Assembly (NCBI GenBank): GCA_041591915.1
Contig: JBFHRB010000056.1
Location: 1-14,580, forward strand
Length of the DNA stretch: 14,580 nt
Direction of reading: 5' to 3'
Source of the DNA: JBFHRB01 sp041591915
GTDB lineage: Bacteria; Actinomycetota; Nitriliruptoria; Nitriliruptorales; Nitriliruptoraceae
The notes beneath the pieces were generated by a model. That model searched no databases and was not told where the DNA came from. It saw only the letters and a list, made by a program, of their open reading frames with translations. How positions within the stretch are numbered: position 1 is the first letter of the stretch; each line of letters begins with the position of its first letter. This document shows positions 1 through 6,641 of the stretch, piece by piece. The position numbers and the translations under genes were made by a program.

Positions 1-913
1 AGCGACGAGCAACGTCGGCGGCGTGATCGAGGTCGTCGAGCCACGGGGCGTGCCCCGCTTCCTCGATGACCTCGAGCGTGGCGTCGGGGATGCCGTCCAC
101 CAGCGCCTGCATCGTGGCCGGTGTCCCGAAGATGTCCTCGACGCCGAACACGACGTGTACCGGCGCCTCGATCCGGGCGAGCAGGTCCTGCGGCAGCTTC
201 AGTCGCTCGATCTGCTCGCGCAGGGCCGAACCGCTCACCAGTCGGTACTCGTTGACCCGCGTGTCGGTCTGGTTGCTCAACGCGACGTTCCACGCGATGC
301 CCTCGGGCGGAATGCCGCCGGACTCGATCGCTCGACGCAGGCCCACCCGCTTGAGCAGCGCGCGTATGGCTGCATCGGTCACCGACATCCGGGCCATGAG
401 GCCGCTGAGGCCGGGCACGCTGGCCGCCCGCATGACGAGCGGCAGAGAAGCGGGCGGCGACCCGAGCGCCCAGCCGAAGTGCAGCAGCCGATCGACCCGC
501 GCGGGATGGGCTGCCGCCGCCCGCAGCGCGAAGTAGCCGCCCATCGAGTTGGAGACGAGGTGGGCGCGGTCGATGCCCAACGCATCGAGGACGTCGACGA
601 CGAGGATGTCCGCGACCCTGGCCAGGTCTTCGACGCTCTCGACGTCCGGGAGCGGCTCACTGAGACCACACCCCGGCCGGTCCAGCAGCAGGCACCGCAC
701 GCCCGGCGCCAACCGCGCCGCGAGGTCGATCCACGACGTGGCCGCGGTCGAGGTCCCGTGCACGAACAACGCGGGCGGGGCATCCGCGTCGCCGACGTCC
801 AGCACCCGGACCTCGACTCCCAGCCGGGGCAGCCGGACCCGCCGCTCCCGCGGCGTGACGCCCCAGACCCGCCAGAGGTCGCGCTCCGCCTCCCGGTACC
901 TCGCCTCGTTCAT
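1..913 (-). CDS. alpha/beta hydrolase, 3' end cut by the window edge
   Basis: My reading of the minus strand gives an open frame of 304 codons that runs off the left edge without a stop. It is a classic alpha/beta-hydrolase fold protein: oxyanion-hole segment FVHGTS (about residues 50-55), nucleophile elbow SNSMGG with Ser123, the acid probably Asp260 in FGVEDIFG, and the catalytic His288 in AGHAPW. The ATG is preceded by GGGGGAG. There is no signal peptide, so it should be cytoplasmic. It lies 60 bp downstream of the small lipoprotein gene on the same strand and may share its transcript. The substrate cannot be told from sequence; esterase, C-C hydrolase and haloperoxidase-like members all share these motifs. 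Since His288 is present, only the last residues should be missing. Confidence 0.88.
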   Translation of the reverse strand, partial: MNEARYREAERDLWRVWGVTPRERRVRLPRLGVEVRVLDVGDADAPPALFVHGTSTAATSWIDLAARLAPGVRCLLLDRPGCGLSEPLPDVESVEDLARVADILVVDVLDALGIDRAHLVSNSMGGYFALRAAAAHPARVDRLLHFGWALGSPPASLPLVMRAASVPGLSGLMARMSVTDAAIRALLKRVGLRRAIESGGIPPEGIAWNVALSNQTDTRVNEYRLVSGSALREQIERLKLPQDLLARIEAPVHVVFGVEDIFGTPATMQALVDGIPDATLEVIEEAGHAPWLDDLDHAADVARR

Positions 914-973
914 CGCGCTCCCCCGCCCGGCGCCGAACGTTGCCGCCTCACACGCGTGGATGCAGGCAAGCGA

Positions 974-1279
974 TCAACGATCAGCGCTGTGCCTGCGCTT
1001 CTTGCGCGCCTTGCTGCGGCTCAACCCGATGGACCCGAAGCCCGAGATGACCGCGACGTAGAACCCGATGTCGTAGGCGATGCCCGTGTTGTTGACCTCG
1101 TAGATGCGGACGTCGCCGTTGAAGAAGTGCCACACGATCGAGATGGGCGCGATCCAGCCGTGCCAGACCCCGGTGAAGAACCCGGCCTGGTCGTCCGCGA
1201 ACCGCTCGGTCCCCGGCGCGCAGGCAGCGAGGACCAGCGCCGCGACGGCGGCGAGCACGGTCCAGTGGATGCGCCTCAC
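974..1279 (-). CDS. small conserved membrane lipoprotein, unknown function
   Basis: This encodes 101 residues from a GTG start. The N-terminus has two arginines, a hydrophobic stretch (about 7-19) and a lipobox LAAC with Cys20, so export and lipidation are likely. The middle segment GVWHGWIAPISIVWHFF and the following VRIYEVNNTGIAYDIGFY resemble small proteins I remember from many bacteria, whose function is unknown. A second hydrophobic stretch (about 70-87) is followed by a very basic tail (SRSKARKKRR), which suggests the C-terminus stays in the cytoplasm. The frame stays open far upstream inside glgP, but the GTG fits the signal peptide. It starts 23 bp after the glgP stop. A TACGTT hexamer ends six bases before the GTG, suggesting its own leaderless transcript. 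Confidence 0.8.
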   Translation of the reverse strand: MRRIHWTVLAAVAALVLAACAPGTERFADDQAGFFTGVWHGWIAPISIVWHFFNGDVRIYEVNNTGIAYDIGFYVAVISGFGSIGLSRSKARKKRRHSADR

Positions 1280-1285
1280 GCGACC

Positions 1286-1291
1286 AACGTA
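1286..1291 (-). promoter_or_regulatory. possible leaderless -10 element of the lipoprotein gene
   Basis: On the minus strand TACGTT is followed by exactly six bases (GGTCGC) and then the GTG start at 1279. The same layout, TACGTTGGGCGC then ATG, precedes the marR gene at 11713. No convincing -35 is seen, so this is a spacing-based inference. Confidence 0.4.
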
Positions 1292-1302
1292 CGTGCGTCG
1301 GG

Positions 1303-3441
1303 TCAGCGCGGGTAGATGTTGGTCACGTAGTCGTTCATCATCCGCGTCGCCGTGAACCGCCAACCGCAGGTTCGCAGCGACGACTTGACCATCGCGACCC
1401 AGCGCGTCGGCACCCCCTCGTCGTTGCGCTCGTTGAACGTCGGGATGACCTCGTCCTCGAGGAGCCGGTACAGCTCCGACGCATGGTGGGCGTCCTGGCT
1501 GCCGTGGTCGTGGTCGACCGAGCCGTCGATCGCCCAGCCGTTGGTGCCGTCGTAGCCCTCGGCCCACCAGCCGTCGATGACGCTGAGGTTGAGGCCACCG
1601 TTGAGGACGACCTTCATGCCCGACGTGCCCGATGCCTCGAGCGGCGGCCGCGGGACGTTGATCCACACGTCGGACCCCGCGGTCAGCATCGCCCCGACCG
1701 TCATGTCGTAGTCCTCGAGGAAGGCCACGCGCTCGGCGACGTGCGGCATCGACTTGAGGTCGAACATGCTCTGCAGGATGCCCTTGGCGCCGTCGTCGGC
1801 CGGGTGGGCCTTGCCGGCGAAGAGCAGCTGGATCGGGTTGGGCTCGTCGAGGAGCTTGCCGACCCGCTCCGGGTCGTGACGCAGCAGGTAGAGGCGCTTG
1901 TACGCCGCGACGCGACGCGCGAACCCGACGGTGAGCCGCTCCGGATCGAGGGCATCGAGGGCCTGCTGCGCGTAGTGCATGTCCTCACCACGCGCGAGCC
2001 GGTCGGTCGCGACGCGGGCTCGCACGTAGTCGATGAGTGCGCGGCGGCTGGCCGTGCGCGCGGCCCAGACCTCGGCGTCGGGGATGTCGTCCACGGGCTC
2101 CCACGTGGCGGGGTCGCCGGCACGCAACGACCAGTCCTCGCCCAGGTGGCGGTCGAGGAGCTCGCGCATCGGGGTCCCGAGCCAGGTCGGCAGGTGCACG
2201 CCGTTGGTGACGTGGGTGATGGGGACCTCGTTCGGCGGCACGCGGAAGAGCGGCGACCACATGCCTCGCGCGACCTCACCGTGGCGTTGCGAGACGCCGT
2301 TGACCGAACGGGACAGCCGCATCGCGACCGGGGTCATGCCGGCCTCCGAGTGGTTGTCCTCCGGATGCACCCGCCCGAGCCCGAGGAAGGCGTCCTCGTC
2401 GAGCTGGAGCCGCTCGCGCAGGTCGTCCAGCGTCTCGGTGATCCGGTGTGCGGGATAGGTCTCGTTGCCGGCGGCGACCGGCGTGTGCGTCGTGAAGACC
2501 CCGAGCTCCGCGACCTCGGCCATGGCCGCCTCACGGTCCTCCCCTCGCGCCACGCGCGCGGCGACGGTCTCGAGCGTTGCGAGTGCGGCGTGCCCCTCGT
2601 TCATGTGGATCACGCTGGGCGTCACGCCGATCGCCTCGAGCAGTCGGACCCCGCCGATGCCCAGGATCGCGTACTGGCCGAGTCGCGTGTCGGGGTTGGA
2701 GTCGTACAGCGTCGACGTGAGCCAGCGGTCGAGCGGCGAGTTCTCGGGCAGGTTCGCGTCGAGCAGGAACAACGGCACGCGGCCGACGTCGACGCGCCAG
2801 GCCTGCAGCGCCACCTCGCGGTCGCGGATCGTGACGCCGATGCGGACGGGCTCGCCCGCCTCGTCGACGACCAGCGTCATCGGCCGCAGGTCCGGGTCCG
2901 ACGGGATCCAGTACTCGTGCTGCCAGCCCGAGCGGTCGAGCCGCTGGTGGAAGTAGCCACGACGGTAGAACAGGCCAACGGCGACCATCGGCAGTGCGAG
3001 GTCGCTCGCCTCCTTGAGGATGTCGCCGGCCAGGATCCCGAGGCCCCCGGAGTAGATGCGCAGCGACCGGTGCAGGCCGTACTCGGCGCACAGGAACGCG
3101 ATCGGTTCCTCGGCCTCCACCACCTCGTGGAACGGGCGCTCGAGGTCCGCCTCGACCTCGGTGGTGACCGACCGCATCGCGTCGAGGAAGGCGTCGTCCT
3201 CTGCGAGCCGGGCGAGCCGCGCCGGTGGGACGTCGATGAGCAGCTTGACCGGGTTGTGGTCGGTGCGCTCCCAGCGCTCCTCGTCGATCGACGCGAAGAG
3301 CTCGGGGCCGCCGGGCGTCCACGACCAGCGGTAGTTGTAGGCAAGCTCGGCGAGGGGGTGCAGCGGCTCCGGCAGGCGGACGGCCAGGCGGGCAACGGTG
3401 GCGCCTCGCCCCGCGGCTCCAGCGGGGTAGGGCAGGTTCAT
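1303..3441 (-). CDS. glgP: alpha-glucan phosphorylase (glycogen/maltodextrin phosphorylase)
   Basis: Catalyses phosphorolysis of alpha-1,4-glucans to glucose 1-phosphate in the cytoplasm, using pyridoxal phosphate. The 712-residue product starts with the DUF3417-type N-terminal region (LAYNYRWSW near residue 33) found in the short bacterial branch of GT35. It then shows the substrate-site segments YSGGLGILAGD and HMNEGHAALATLE, FTTHTPVAAGNE, VTNGVHLPTW, and the cofactor motif EASGTSGMK, with Lys610 the expected Schiff-base lysine. It is shorter than muscle-type enzymes (about 840 residues), as usual for this branch, and looks complete. The ATG has GAGGTG five bases upstream, which supports this start. 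No other glycogen gene is in the window. The exact preferred glucan length is not predictable. Confidence 0.95.
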   Translation of the reverse strand: MNLPYPAGAAGRGATVARLAVRLPEPLHPLAELAYNYRWSWTPGGPELFASIDEERWERTDHNPVKLLIDVPPARLARLAEDDAFLDAMRSVTTEVEADLERPFHEVVEAEEPIAFLCAEYGLHRSLRIYSGGLGILAGDILKEASDLALPMVAVGLFYRRGYFHQRLDRSGWQHEYWIPSDPDLRPMTLVVDEAGEPVRIGVTIRDREVALQAWRVDVGRVPLFLLDANLPENSPLDRWLTSTLYDSNPDTRLGQYAILGIGGVRLLEAIGVTPSVIHMNEGHAALATLETVAARVARGEDREAAMAEVAELGVFTTHTPVAAGNETYPAHRITETLDDLRERLQLDEDAFLGLGRVHPEDNHSEAGMTPVAMRLSRSVNGVSQRHGEVARGMWSPLFRVPPNEVPITHVTNGVHLPTWLGTPMRELLDRHLGEDWSLRAGDPATWEPVDDIPDAEVWAARTASRRALIDYVRARVATDRLARGEDMHYAQQALDALDPERLTVGFARRVAAYKRLYLLRHDPERVGKLLDEPNPIQLLFAGKAHPADDGAKGILQSMFDLKSMPHVAERVAFLEDYDMTVGAMLTAGSDVWINVPRPPLEASGTSGMKVVLNGGLNLSVIDGWWAEGYDGTNGWAIDGSVDHDHGSQDAHHASELYRLLEDEVIPTFNERNDEGVPTRWVAMVKSSLRTCGWRFTATRMMNDYVTNIYPR

Positions 3442-3567
3442 CGGTTCACCTCATCGATGGGTTCGCGCCAGCGCGGGGAGGGTTGCGTCCGCGCGGCACA
3501 TGAAGCGGGAGAGGGTAGGGAGCACCGGGGAGATCGCTACCCGTACAGGCGGGCTGGTCCGACCGGA

Positions 3568-3589
3568 CCGGCGGTGAACGCCCCGCCGG
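3568..3589. terminator. hairpin, possible terminator of the kinase/CWWC operon
   Basis: CCGGCGG and CCGCCGG form a perfect 7-bp stem with an 8-base loop. It lies 18 bases past the stop of the small CWWC gene on the minus strand. A second 6-bp hairpin (GACGTG/CACGTC, 3593-3609) overlaps that stop codon. No T-run follows, so termination is not certain. The rest of the 3442-3607 gap must carry the glgP promoter, but I see no clear hexamers. Confidence 0.4.
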
Positions 3590-3607
3590 CCCGACGTGAC
3601 CGCCACG

Positions 3608-3907
3608 TCATGCAGACCGCAACTCCGCCAACCCGTCCACGTCGATGGGCTCCGCGCCACCGCTGCACCACCAGCACCCCACCGGCCCCGGATGGACGAA
3701 CATCTGGTCACGGCTGTCCCCCGTCGCCAGTGGAGCCTCCCGTGAGAGGTCCAGCATCCACTCGAGCAACCGGCGCTCGACCGCCGACAGCGGGGCGGCC
3801 GCATACAGCGCCGCGGTTGCGTCATCGGCGCCGAGGCCCTCGCGCTCGGGCGGATGCGGACCTCTGCGCGAGGCCGACCGCGGTCGCCCGAGGCCGACCC
3901 AGGTCAC
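3608..3907 (-). CDS. hypothetical 99-aa protein with CWWC motif, coupled to the kinase gene
   Basis: I do not recognise this protein. Its GTG start overlaps the TGA of the upstream histidine kinase (GTGA), a typical sign of translational coupling, and codons show the G/C-rich third positions of its neighbours. The N-terminal 25 residues are basic and proline-rich. The middle (about 38-58, LSAVERRLLEWMLDLSREA) should form an amphipathic helix. Near the C-terminus lies CWWC (Cys78, Cys81), which could bind a metal or form a redox disulphide. There is no signal peptide or membrane span. Context suggests a partner or output protein of the sensor kinase, since no response regulator is nearby; this is inference only. 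Confidence 0.62.
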   Translation of the reverse strand: MTWVGLGRPRSASRRGPHPPEREGLGADDATAALYAAAPLSAVERRLLEWMLDLSREAPLATGDSRDQMFVHPGPVGCWWCSGGAEPIDVDGLAELRSA

Positions 3908-5121
3908 GGGCCGCTGCTCGCACGGGGCAGGCTGACCTCGACGCGTGCACCGCCGCGGCGGCCGCGGCCGAGTGAGGTGACGCCTCCGTGCAGCGCGGCG
4001 TAACCGTGCACGAGGGTGAGGCCGATCCCCAGGCCGGGCTGGGCGCTCTGCTCGGCGGCCTGTCCGTGGATGAACGGCTCGAACGCCGCCGTCATGAGCG
4101 TCGGGGGCACGCCCGGGCCGTCATCCTCGACGACCACCCTCACGTCGGCTCCGGTGGTCTCGCTGCTGATCCAGACCTGCGCGTCTGGCCCGGCATGGCG
4201 TTCGATGTTGTCGAACAGCGCTCGGACCAGCCGGGACAGCCGTGAGGTCGAGCCCTCGACGACGGCCGGCTGGAGCTCGAGGATGACCCGACCCGGGAAC
4301 CAGTTGCGTGCGTGCACCTCGGTCCTGAGCAGCCTTGCCAGGTCGACGCGGGCGAGCGGGACCTGCCTCACCTCCGTCTCGATCGCGTGCAGCTCGAGCA
4401 GATCCTCCAGCAGGCGCCCGAGCCGGACCGCGTTGGCGGCGATCCGGGCGCCGAAGAGCTGTACGTCGTCGCTCTCGAGGCTCGCGCCTCGCTCGGACAG
4501 GATCCAGGAGAACCCCAGGATCGACGTGGTGGGCGTGCGCAGCTCGTGCGAGACGCTGGTGACGAACGCGTCGCGGATGCGCTCGAAGGTCCGGAACTTC
4601 TCCAAGGCGCGCCGTTCGCTGTCCAGGGCGCTCGCAAGTGCGCGCTCGGTCTCGAACTGGGTGGTGACGTCGCGGACGATGCCGACGAGTGCCTCCGGCC
4701 GGCCATCCGGTCCCGGGATGCGCGTCGCCCGCTCCTCCAGCCAGACCCAACGCTGCCCGTCGACCGCACAGGCACGCTCGAACCGGAAGCGGGTCGCCTG
4801 ACCGTCGAGGCCGCCGGCACGGAGCCGGTCCAGCACGTCACGGTCGTCGGGGTGCACGCGGGCCAGGGCGAGGTCGGGGTCGCGGTAGAACGCATCCGGC
4901 GGGAAGCCCGTCACGTCGAGGGCCGCCGGGCTGACGTAGTCGAAGCGTCGGCTGGGTCGGAGGTCGAGGCGGTAGCAGAGGTCCGACACGTTCTCCGCGA
5001 TGGCCAGGAAGCTCAGCGCGTCCGGCGAGCGGGCCGAGCGGGCCGGTGACGGCGCCGTCTCGCACAACGACAGGTCCCTCACAGAGCGTTGGACTTCCGG
5101 CACGGCATCCCCGATTGACAT
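3904..5121 (-). CDS. PAS-domain sensor histidine kinase (orphan)
   Basis: Two-component sensor kinase, predicted cytoplasmic because no membrane span is seen. From the ATG at 5121 it has 405 residues: a PAS fold (about 39-154, ending GIVRDVTTQFE), a short coiled segment, HisKA with the H-box SVSHELRTP (phospho-acceptor His192), and a HATPase_c domain with N-box FDNIERHA (Asn305), G1 box DDGPGVP and G2 box GLGIGLT. The kinase core is complete. No receiver domain or response regulator gene is in the window. The start is uncertain: a GTG at 5103 has GGGGA four bases upstream, while the ATG at 5121 lies six bases after GTTAAT and could be leaderless; a GTG at 5154 is also in frame. It is divergent from tetR across three operator-like sites. 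Confidence 0.9.
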   Translation of the reverse strand: MSIGDAVPEVQRSVRDLSLCETAPSPARSARSPDALSFLAIAENVSDLCYRLDLRPSRRFDYVSPAALDVTGFPPDAFYRDPDLALARVHPDDRDVLDRLRAGGLDGQATRFRFERACAVDGQRWVWLEERATRIPGPDGRPEALVGIVRDVTTQFETERALASALDSERRALEKFRTFERIRDAFVTSVSHELRTPTTSILGFSWILSERGASLESDDVQLFGARIAANAVRLGRLLEDLLELHAIETEVRQVPLARVDLARLLRTEVHARNWFPGRVILELQPAVVEGSTSRLSRLVRALFDNIERHAGPDAQVWISSETTGADVRVVVEDDGPGVPPTLMTAAFEPFIHGQAAEQSAQPGLGIGLTLVHGYAALHGGVTSLGRGRRGGARVEVSLPRASSGP

Positions 5122-5128
5122 AGTGTCA
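5116..5128. promoter_or_regulatory. operator-like palindrome 1 of the tetR/kinase region
   Basis: TGACATAGTGTCA is a perfect inverted repeat (TGACA, 3-bp centre, TGTCA). It covers the ATG candidate of the kinase and lies just upstream of its GTG candidate at 5103, so a bound repressor would block kinase expression. The binder is inferred to be the adjacent TetR protein. Confidence 0.65.
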
Positions 5129-5139
5129 TTAACTGATGC

Positions 5140-5168
5140 TTGCAATGACACCACGTCAATGACATATT
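5140..5168 (+). promoter_or_regulatory. proposed tetR promoter
   Basis: TTGCAA (5140-5145) and CATATT (5163-5168) are separated by 17 bp, each matching four of six consensus bases. Transcription would begin near 5175, leaving a leader of about 23 bases with AGGA (5189-5192) ahead of the ATG. It is embedded in operator-like sites. Confidence 0.45.
5146..5158. promoter_or_regulatory. operator-like palindrome 2 of the tetR/kinase region
   Basis: TGACACCACGTCA has the same 13-bp layout as the flanking sites, with one mismatch in the right half (CGTCA for TGTCA). It falls in the spacer of the proposed tetR promoter. It is probably the weaker of the three sites. Confidence 0.5.
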
Positions 5169-5172
5169 GTCA
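5160..5172. promoter_or_regulatory. operator-like palindrome 3 of the tetR/kinase region
   Basis: TGACATATTGTCA is a perfect TGACA-N3-TGTCA repeat. It overlaps the proposed -10 of tetR (5163-5168), so occupancy would repress tetR itself. Confidence 0.65.
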
Positions 5173-5197
5173 ATGGACGAAGGGGCGCAGGATCAAG

Positions 5198-5800
5198 ATG
5201 ACCACTGAACGCACGGAGACCGCACGACGCACGCCGGACCAGTCACGGGAACTGGTCCTGCGGGGCCTGCAGCAGGCGCTCACGAAACATGGGTGGGGCG
5301 GGCTGACCGTCTCACGGGTGATGGACGAGACCCCCCTGGGCCGGTCATCGTTCTACGTCCACTTCGACGACCTCCACGACGCAGCCGCGGCGCTCATGGC
5401 GACGCTGACCTCGCTCTACGATCGGCCGTTGCGGGCCTTCATGGACTCCGACCGCACGCCGGCCGCGCTCCTGGAGGGCATCCGCGCCGCGGTCGAGGAG
5501 GGCTACGCAGCACGCGCCTGGCTCGTCCCGCTGCTGCGGGCAGCGCTCGCCGACGAGAGCGGCCTGCTGCGCGAGCACCGCGAAGCGACCTTCCCCGTCG
5601 CTGGGCGACTGGTCGAGGCGATCCCACCGAGCGGGGCGCGGCGCCGCCTGGGGGACGCCGTCGCGGCAGCACTCATCGCGGACGCACACGACGTGATCAT
5701 GCTGCGACTCAGCCGTGGCGAGCTCGACATCGACACAGCAACCGATGCCCTTGGCCTCATGCTCCGCTCCCTGCTCTTCGACGCCGACGCAGACGGCTAG
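5198..5800 (+). CDS. TetR/AcrR-family transcriptional regulator
   Basis: This is a 200-residue DNA-binding repressor-type protein, a typical TetR length. The N-terminal helix-turn-helix domain spans about residues 16-62, with LTVSRVMDETPLGRSSFYVHF carrying the recognition helix and the hallmark xFYxHF segment. The rest is a helical ligand and dimer domain (about 70-200) whose ligand cannot be predicted. The frame is open further upstream, but the ATG at 5198 has AGGA at 5-base spacing and begins just before the HTH, so I chose it. Upstream lie three TGACA-N3-TGTCA-type sites shared with the divergent sensor kinase, which suggests autoregulation and control of that kinase. The gene is followed by two hairpins. 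Confidence 0.93.
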   Translation: MTTERTETARRTPDQSRELVLRGLQQALTKHGWGGLTVSRVMDETPLGRSSFYVHFDDLHDAAAALMATLTSLYDRPLRAFMDSDRTPAALLEGIRAAVEEGYAARAWLVPLLRAALADESGLLREHREATFPVAGRLVEAIPPSGARRRLGDAVAAALIADAHDVIMLRLSRGELDIDTATDALGLMLRSLLFDADADG

Positions 5801-5810
5801 ACCTCGGTGC

Positions 5811-5829
5811 ACCCGGCGGGGTGCCGGGT
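5811..5829. terminator. hairpin just after tetR
   Basis: ACCCGGC and GCCGGGT form a perfect 7-bp stem with a 5-base loop, 10 bases after the tetR stop. No T-run follows. It may act together with the larger hairpin at 5865-5901. Confidence 0.45.
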
Positions 5830-5864
5830 CGCGCCGACCGACGACCGCATCCCACTCGCACGTG

Positions 5865-5901
5865 CAGCGGCCCCGGTGCGAGGGGAGCACCGGGGCCGCT
5901 G
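5865..5901. terminator. strong bidirectional hairpin between convergent genes
   Basis: A perfect 15-bp GC-rich stem (arms 5865-5879 and 5887-5901) with the 7-base loop GAGGGGA. It sits between the ends of tetR (plus) and the membrane protein gene (minus), the right place for a shared terminator. It lacks a T-tract, as is common in high-GC actinobacteria. Confidence 0.75.
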
Positions 5902-5945
5902 GAAGGACGTGCGCCCGCGGGGGGAGCGGGCAACGTCCCGTCTTG

Positions 5946-6389
5946 TCAGACGCTGACTTCCTTCTTGCCAGCCGCCTCGAGGTCGTCGAGTCGGACGTCG
6001 ACGTCCCTCATGCCGATCCCGAGCAGGACGAAGAGGACGCCCATCGCGGTCGCCATCGCGGCGACGCCGAAGGCGACGACGGAGGTGAAGAGCGAGGCTC
6101 GCAGGAACGAGGCCCGCATCGCGGTGTCGCGGCGGGGGTCGTCACGCTCGAGTTCGGCGTAGCTGAGTCCATCCGTCGCGTTGCGCGCGTGCTCCTCGAT
6201 GACCTGCGCCTCGCAGTAGGCCGTGAACGGGCCATCGACCAGCTGCCCTGCCAGGCAGGCGTCGTCGGCCGTGGTGATGTTCTGGTCTGCAAGCGTCGTG
6301 CTCACGAGCGTCCACGTGCCGATGCCCGCGAGGACGAGTACGGCACCGAAGACGATGGAGAGGATCCCGCTCATCCGGCGGATGTCCAT
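5946..6389 (-). CDS. two-span conserved actinobacterial membrane protein (often mislabelled LigA)
   Basis: A 147-residue membrane protein with spans at about 8-29 and 97-127 and an outer loop of about 65 residues between them. The loop holds VDGPFTAYCEAQVIEEHA and the second span is preceded by the conserved stretch FLRASLFTSVVAFGVAAM. From memory, this pattern marks an actinobacterial family commonly annotated 'aromatic ring-opening dioxygenase LigA'. Nothing here supports a dioxygenase: it is far too hydrophobic and has no metal-binding histidine set. Cys45 and Cys59 in the loop could form a disulphide. The C-terminal tail (MRDVDVRLDDLEAAGKKE) is charged and cytoplasmic. AAGGGA lies seven bases before the ATG. 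Function is unknown. Confidence 0.85.
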   Translation of the reverse strand: MDIRRMSGILSIVFGAVLVLAGIGTWTLVSTTLADQNITTADDACLAGQLVDGPFTAYCEAQVIEEHARNATDGLSYAELERDDPRRDTAMRASFLRASLFTSVVAFGVAAMATAMGVLFVLLGIGMRDVDVRLDDLEAAGKKEVSV

Positions 6390-6434
6390 GGTCGTTCCCT
6401 TCTGAGTAGGTCGCTCCCCCGGCAGTCCCGAGGG

Positions 6435-6457
6435 CGAGGCGGAACTCCCCCGCCTCG
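6435..6457. other. hairpin in the gap upstream of the two-span protein and padR
   Basis: CGAGGCGG and CCGCCTCG form a perfect 8-bp stem with a 7-base loop. It lies in the 252-bp divergent gap (6390-6641), 45 bp upstream of the minus-strand gene, so it could sit in that gene's leader. Apart from this and the padR promoter palindrome, I see nothing else in the gap. Confidence 0.35.
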
Positions 6458-6605
6458 TCGATGTCGAGGTTCGCGCGAGCCAGGGTGGGACAGATAGGGC
6501 CGACCGTCATGAACCCCGGGGGCCGCACGGACGCCGCCGACGAGGCCGTTCGCGGGCAGCACCAGCGGCGTCGAACCGAGCAGCCAAGGAGCCGCGAGCC
6601 GAGGC

Positions 6606-6635
6606 TTGACTTATGGGAAGATATCGTCCCATAAT
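6606..6635 (+). promoter_or_regulatory. padR promoter with leaderless start
   Basis: TTGACT (6606-6611) and CATAAT (6630-6635, five of six consensus bases) are separated by 18 bp. The -10 is followed by six bases and then the ATG at 6642, so transcription should begin at the start codon. The 24-bp palindrome lies within this promoter. Confidence 0.65.
6611..6634. promoter_or_regulatory. 24-bp near-perfect palindrome, probable PadR operator
   Basis: Arms TTATGGGA (6611-6618) and TCCCATAA (6627-6634) are perfect complements around the palindromic core GATATC (6620-6625), with one mismatched pair between. It covers the last base of the -35, the whole spacer and most of the -10 of padR, so a bound dimer would shut the gene off. 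PadR autoregulation is common in the family; the assignment to this PadR is inference. Confidence 0.75.
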
Positions 6636-6641
6636 GCTCGC

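Noticed and set aside
23..1315. 430-codon plus-strand frame at the left edge
   Set aside because: It is antisense to the alpha/beta hydrolase and lipoprotein genes, has an Arg/Asp/Pro-rich composition and no motif.
1303..3441. glgP as a truncated gene because it is shorter than 800 codons
   Set aside because: All active-site segments are present in order, and the DUF3417-containing branch is naturally shorter than muscle-type enzymes.
1483..3975. 830-codon open frame on the plus strand
   Set aside because: It lies antisense to glgP, whose motifs are unmistakable. Its translation is rich in Arg, Val, Asp and His without any domain, the usual by-product of GC-rich third positions on the other strand.
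5000..5197. N-terminal extension of the tetR frame back to 5000
   Set aside because: It would overlap the kinase gene and the operator sites; the ATG at 5198 has a Shine-Dalgarno site and fits the family's N-terminus.
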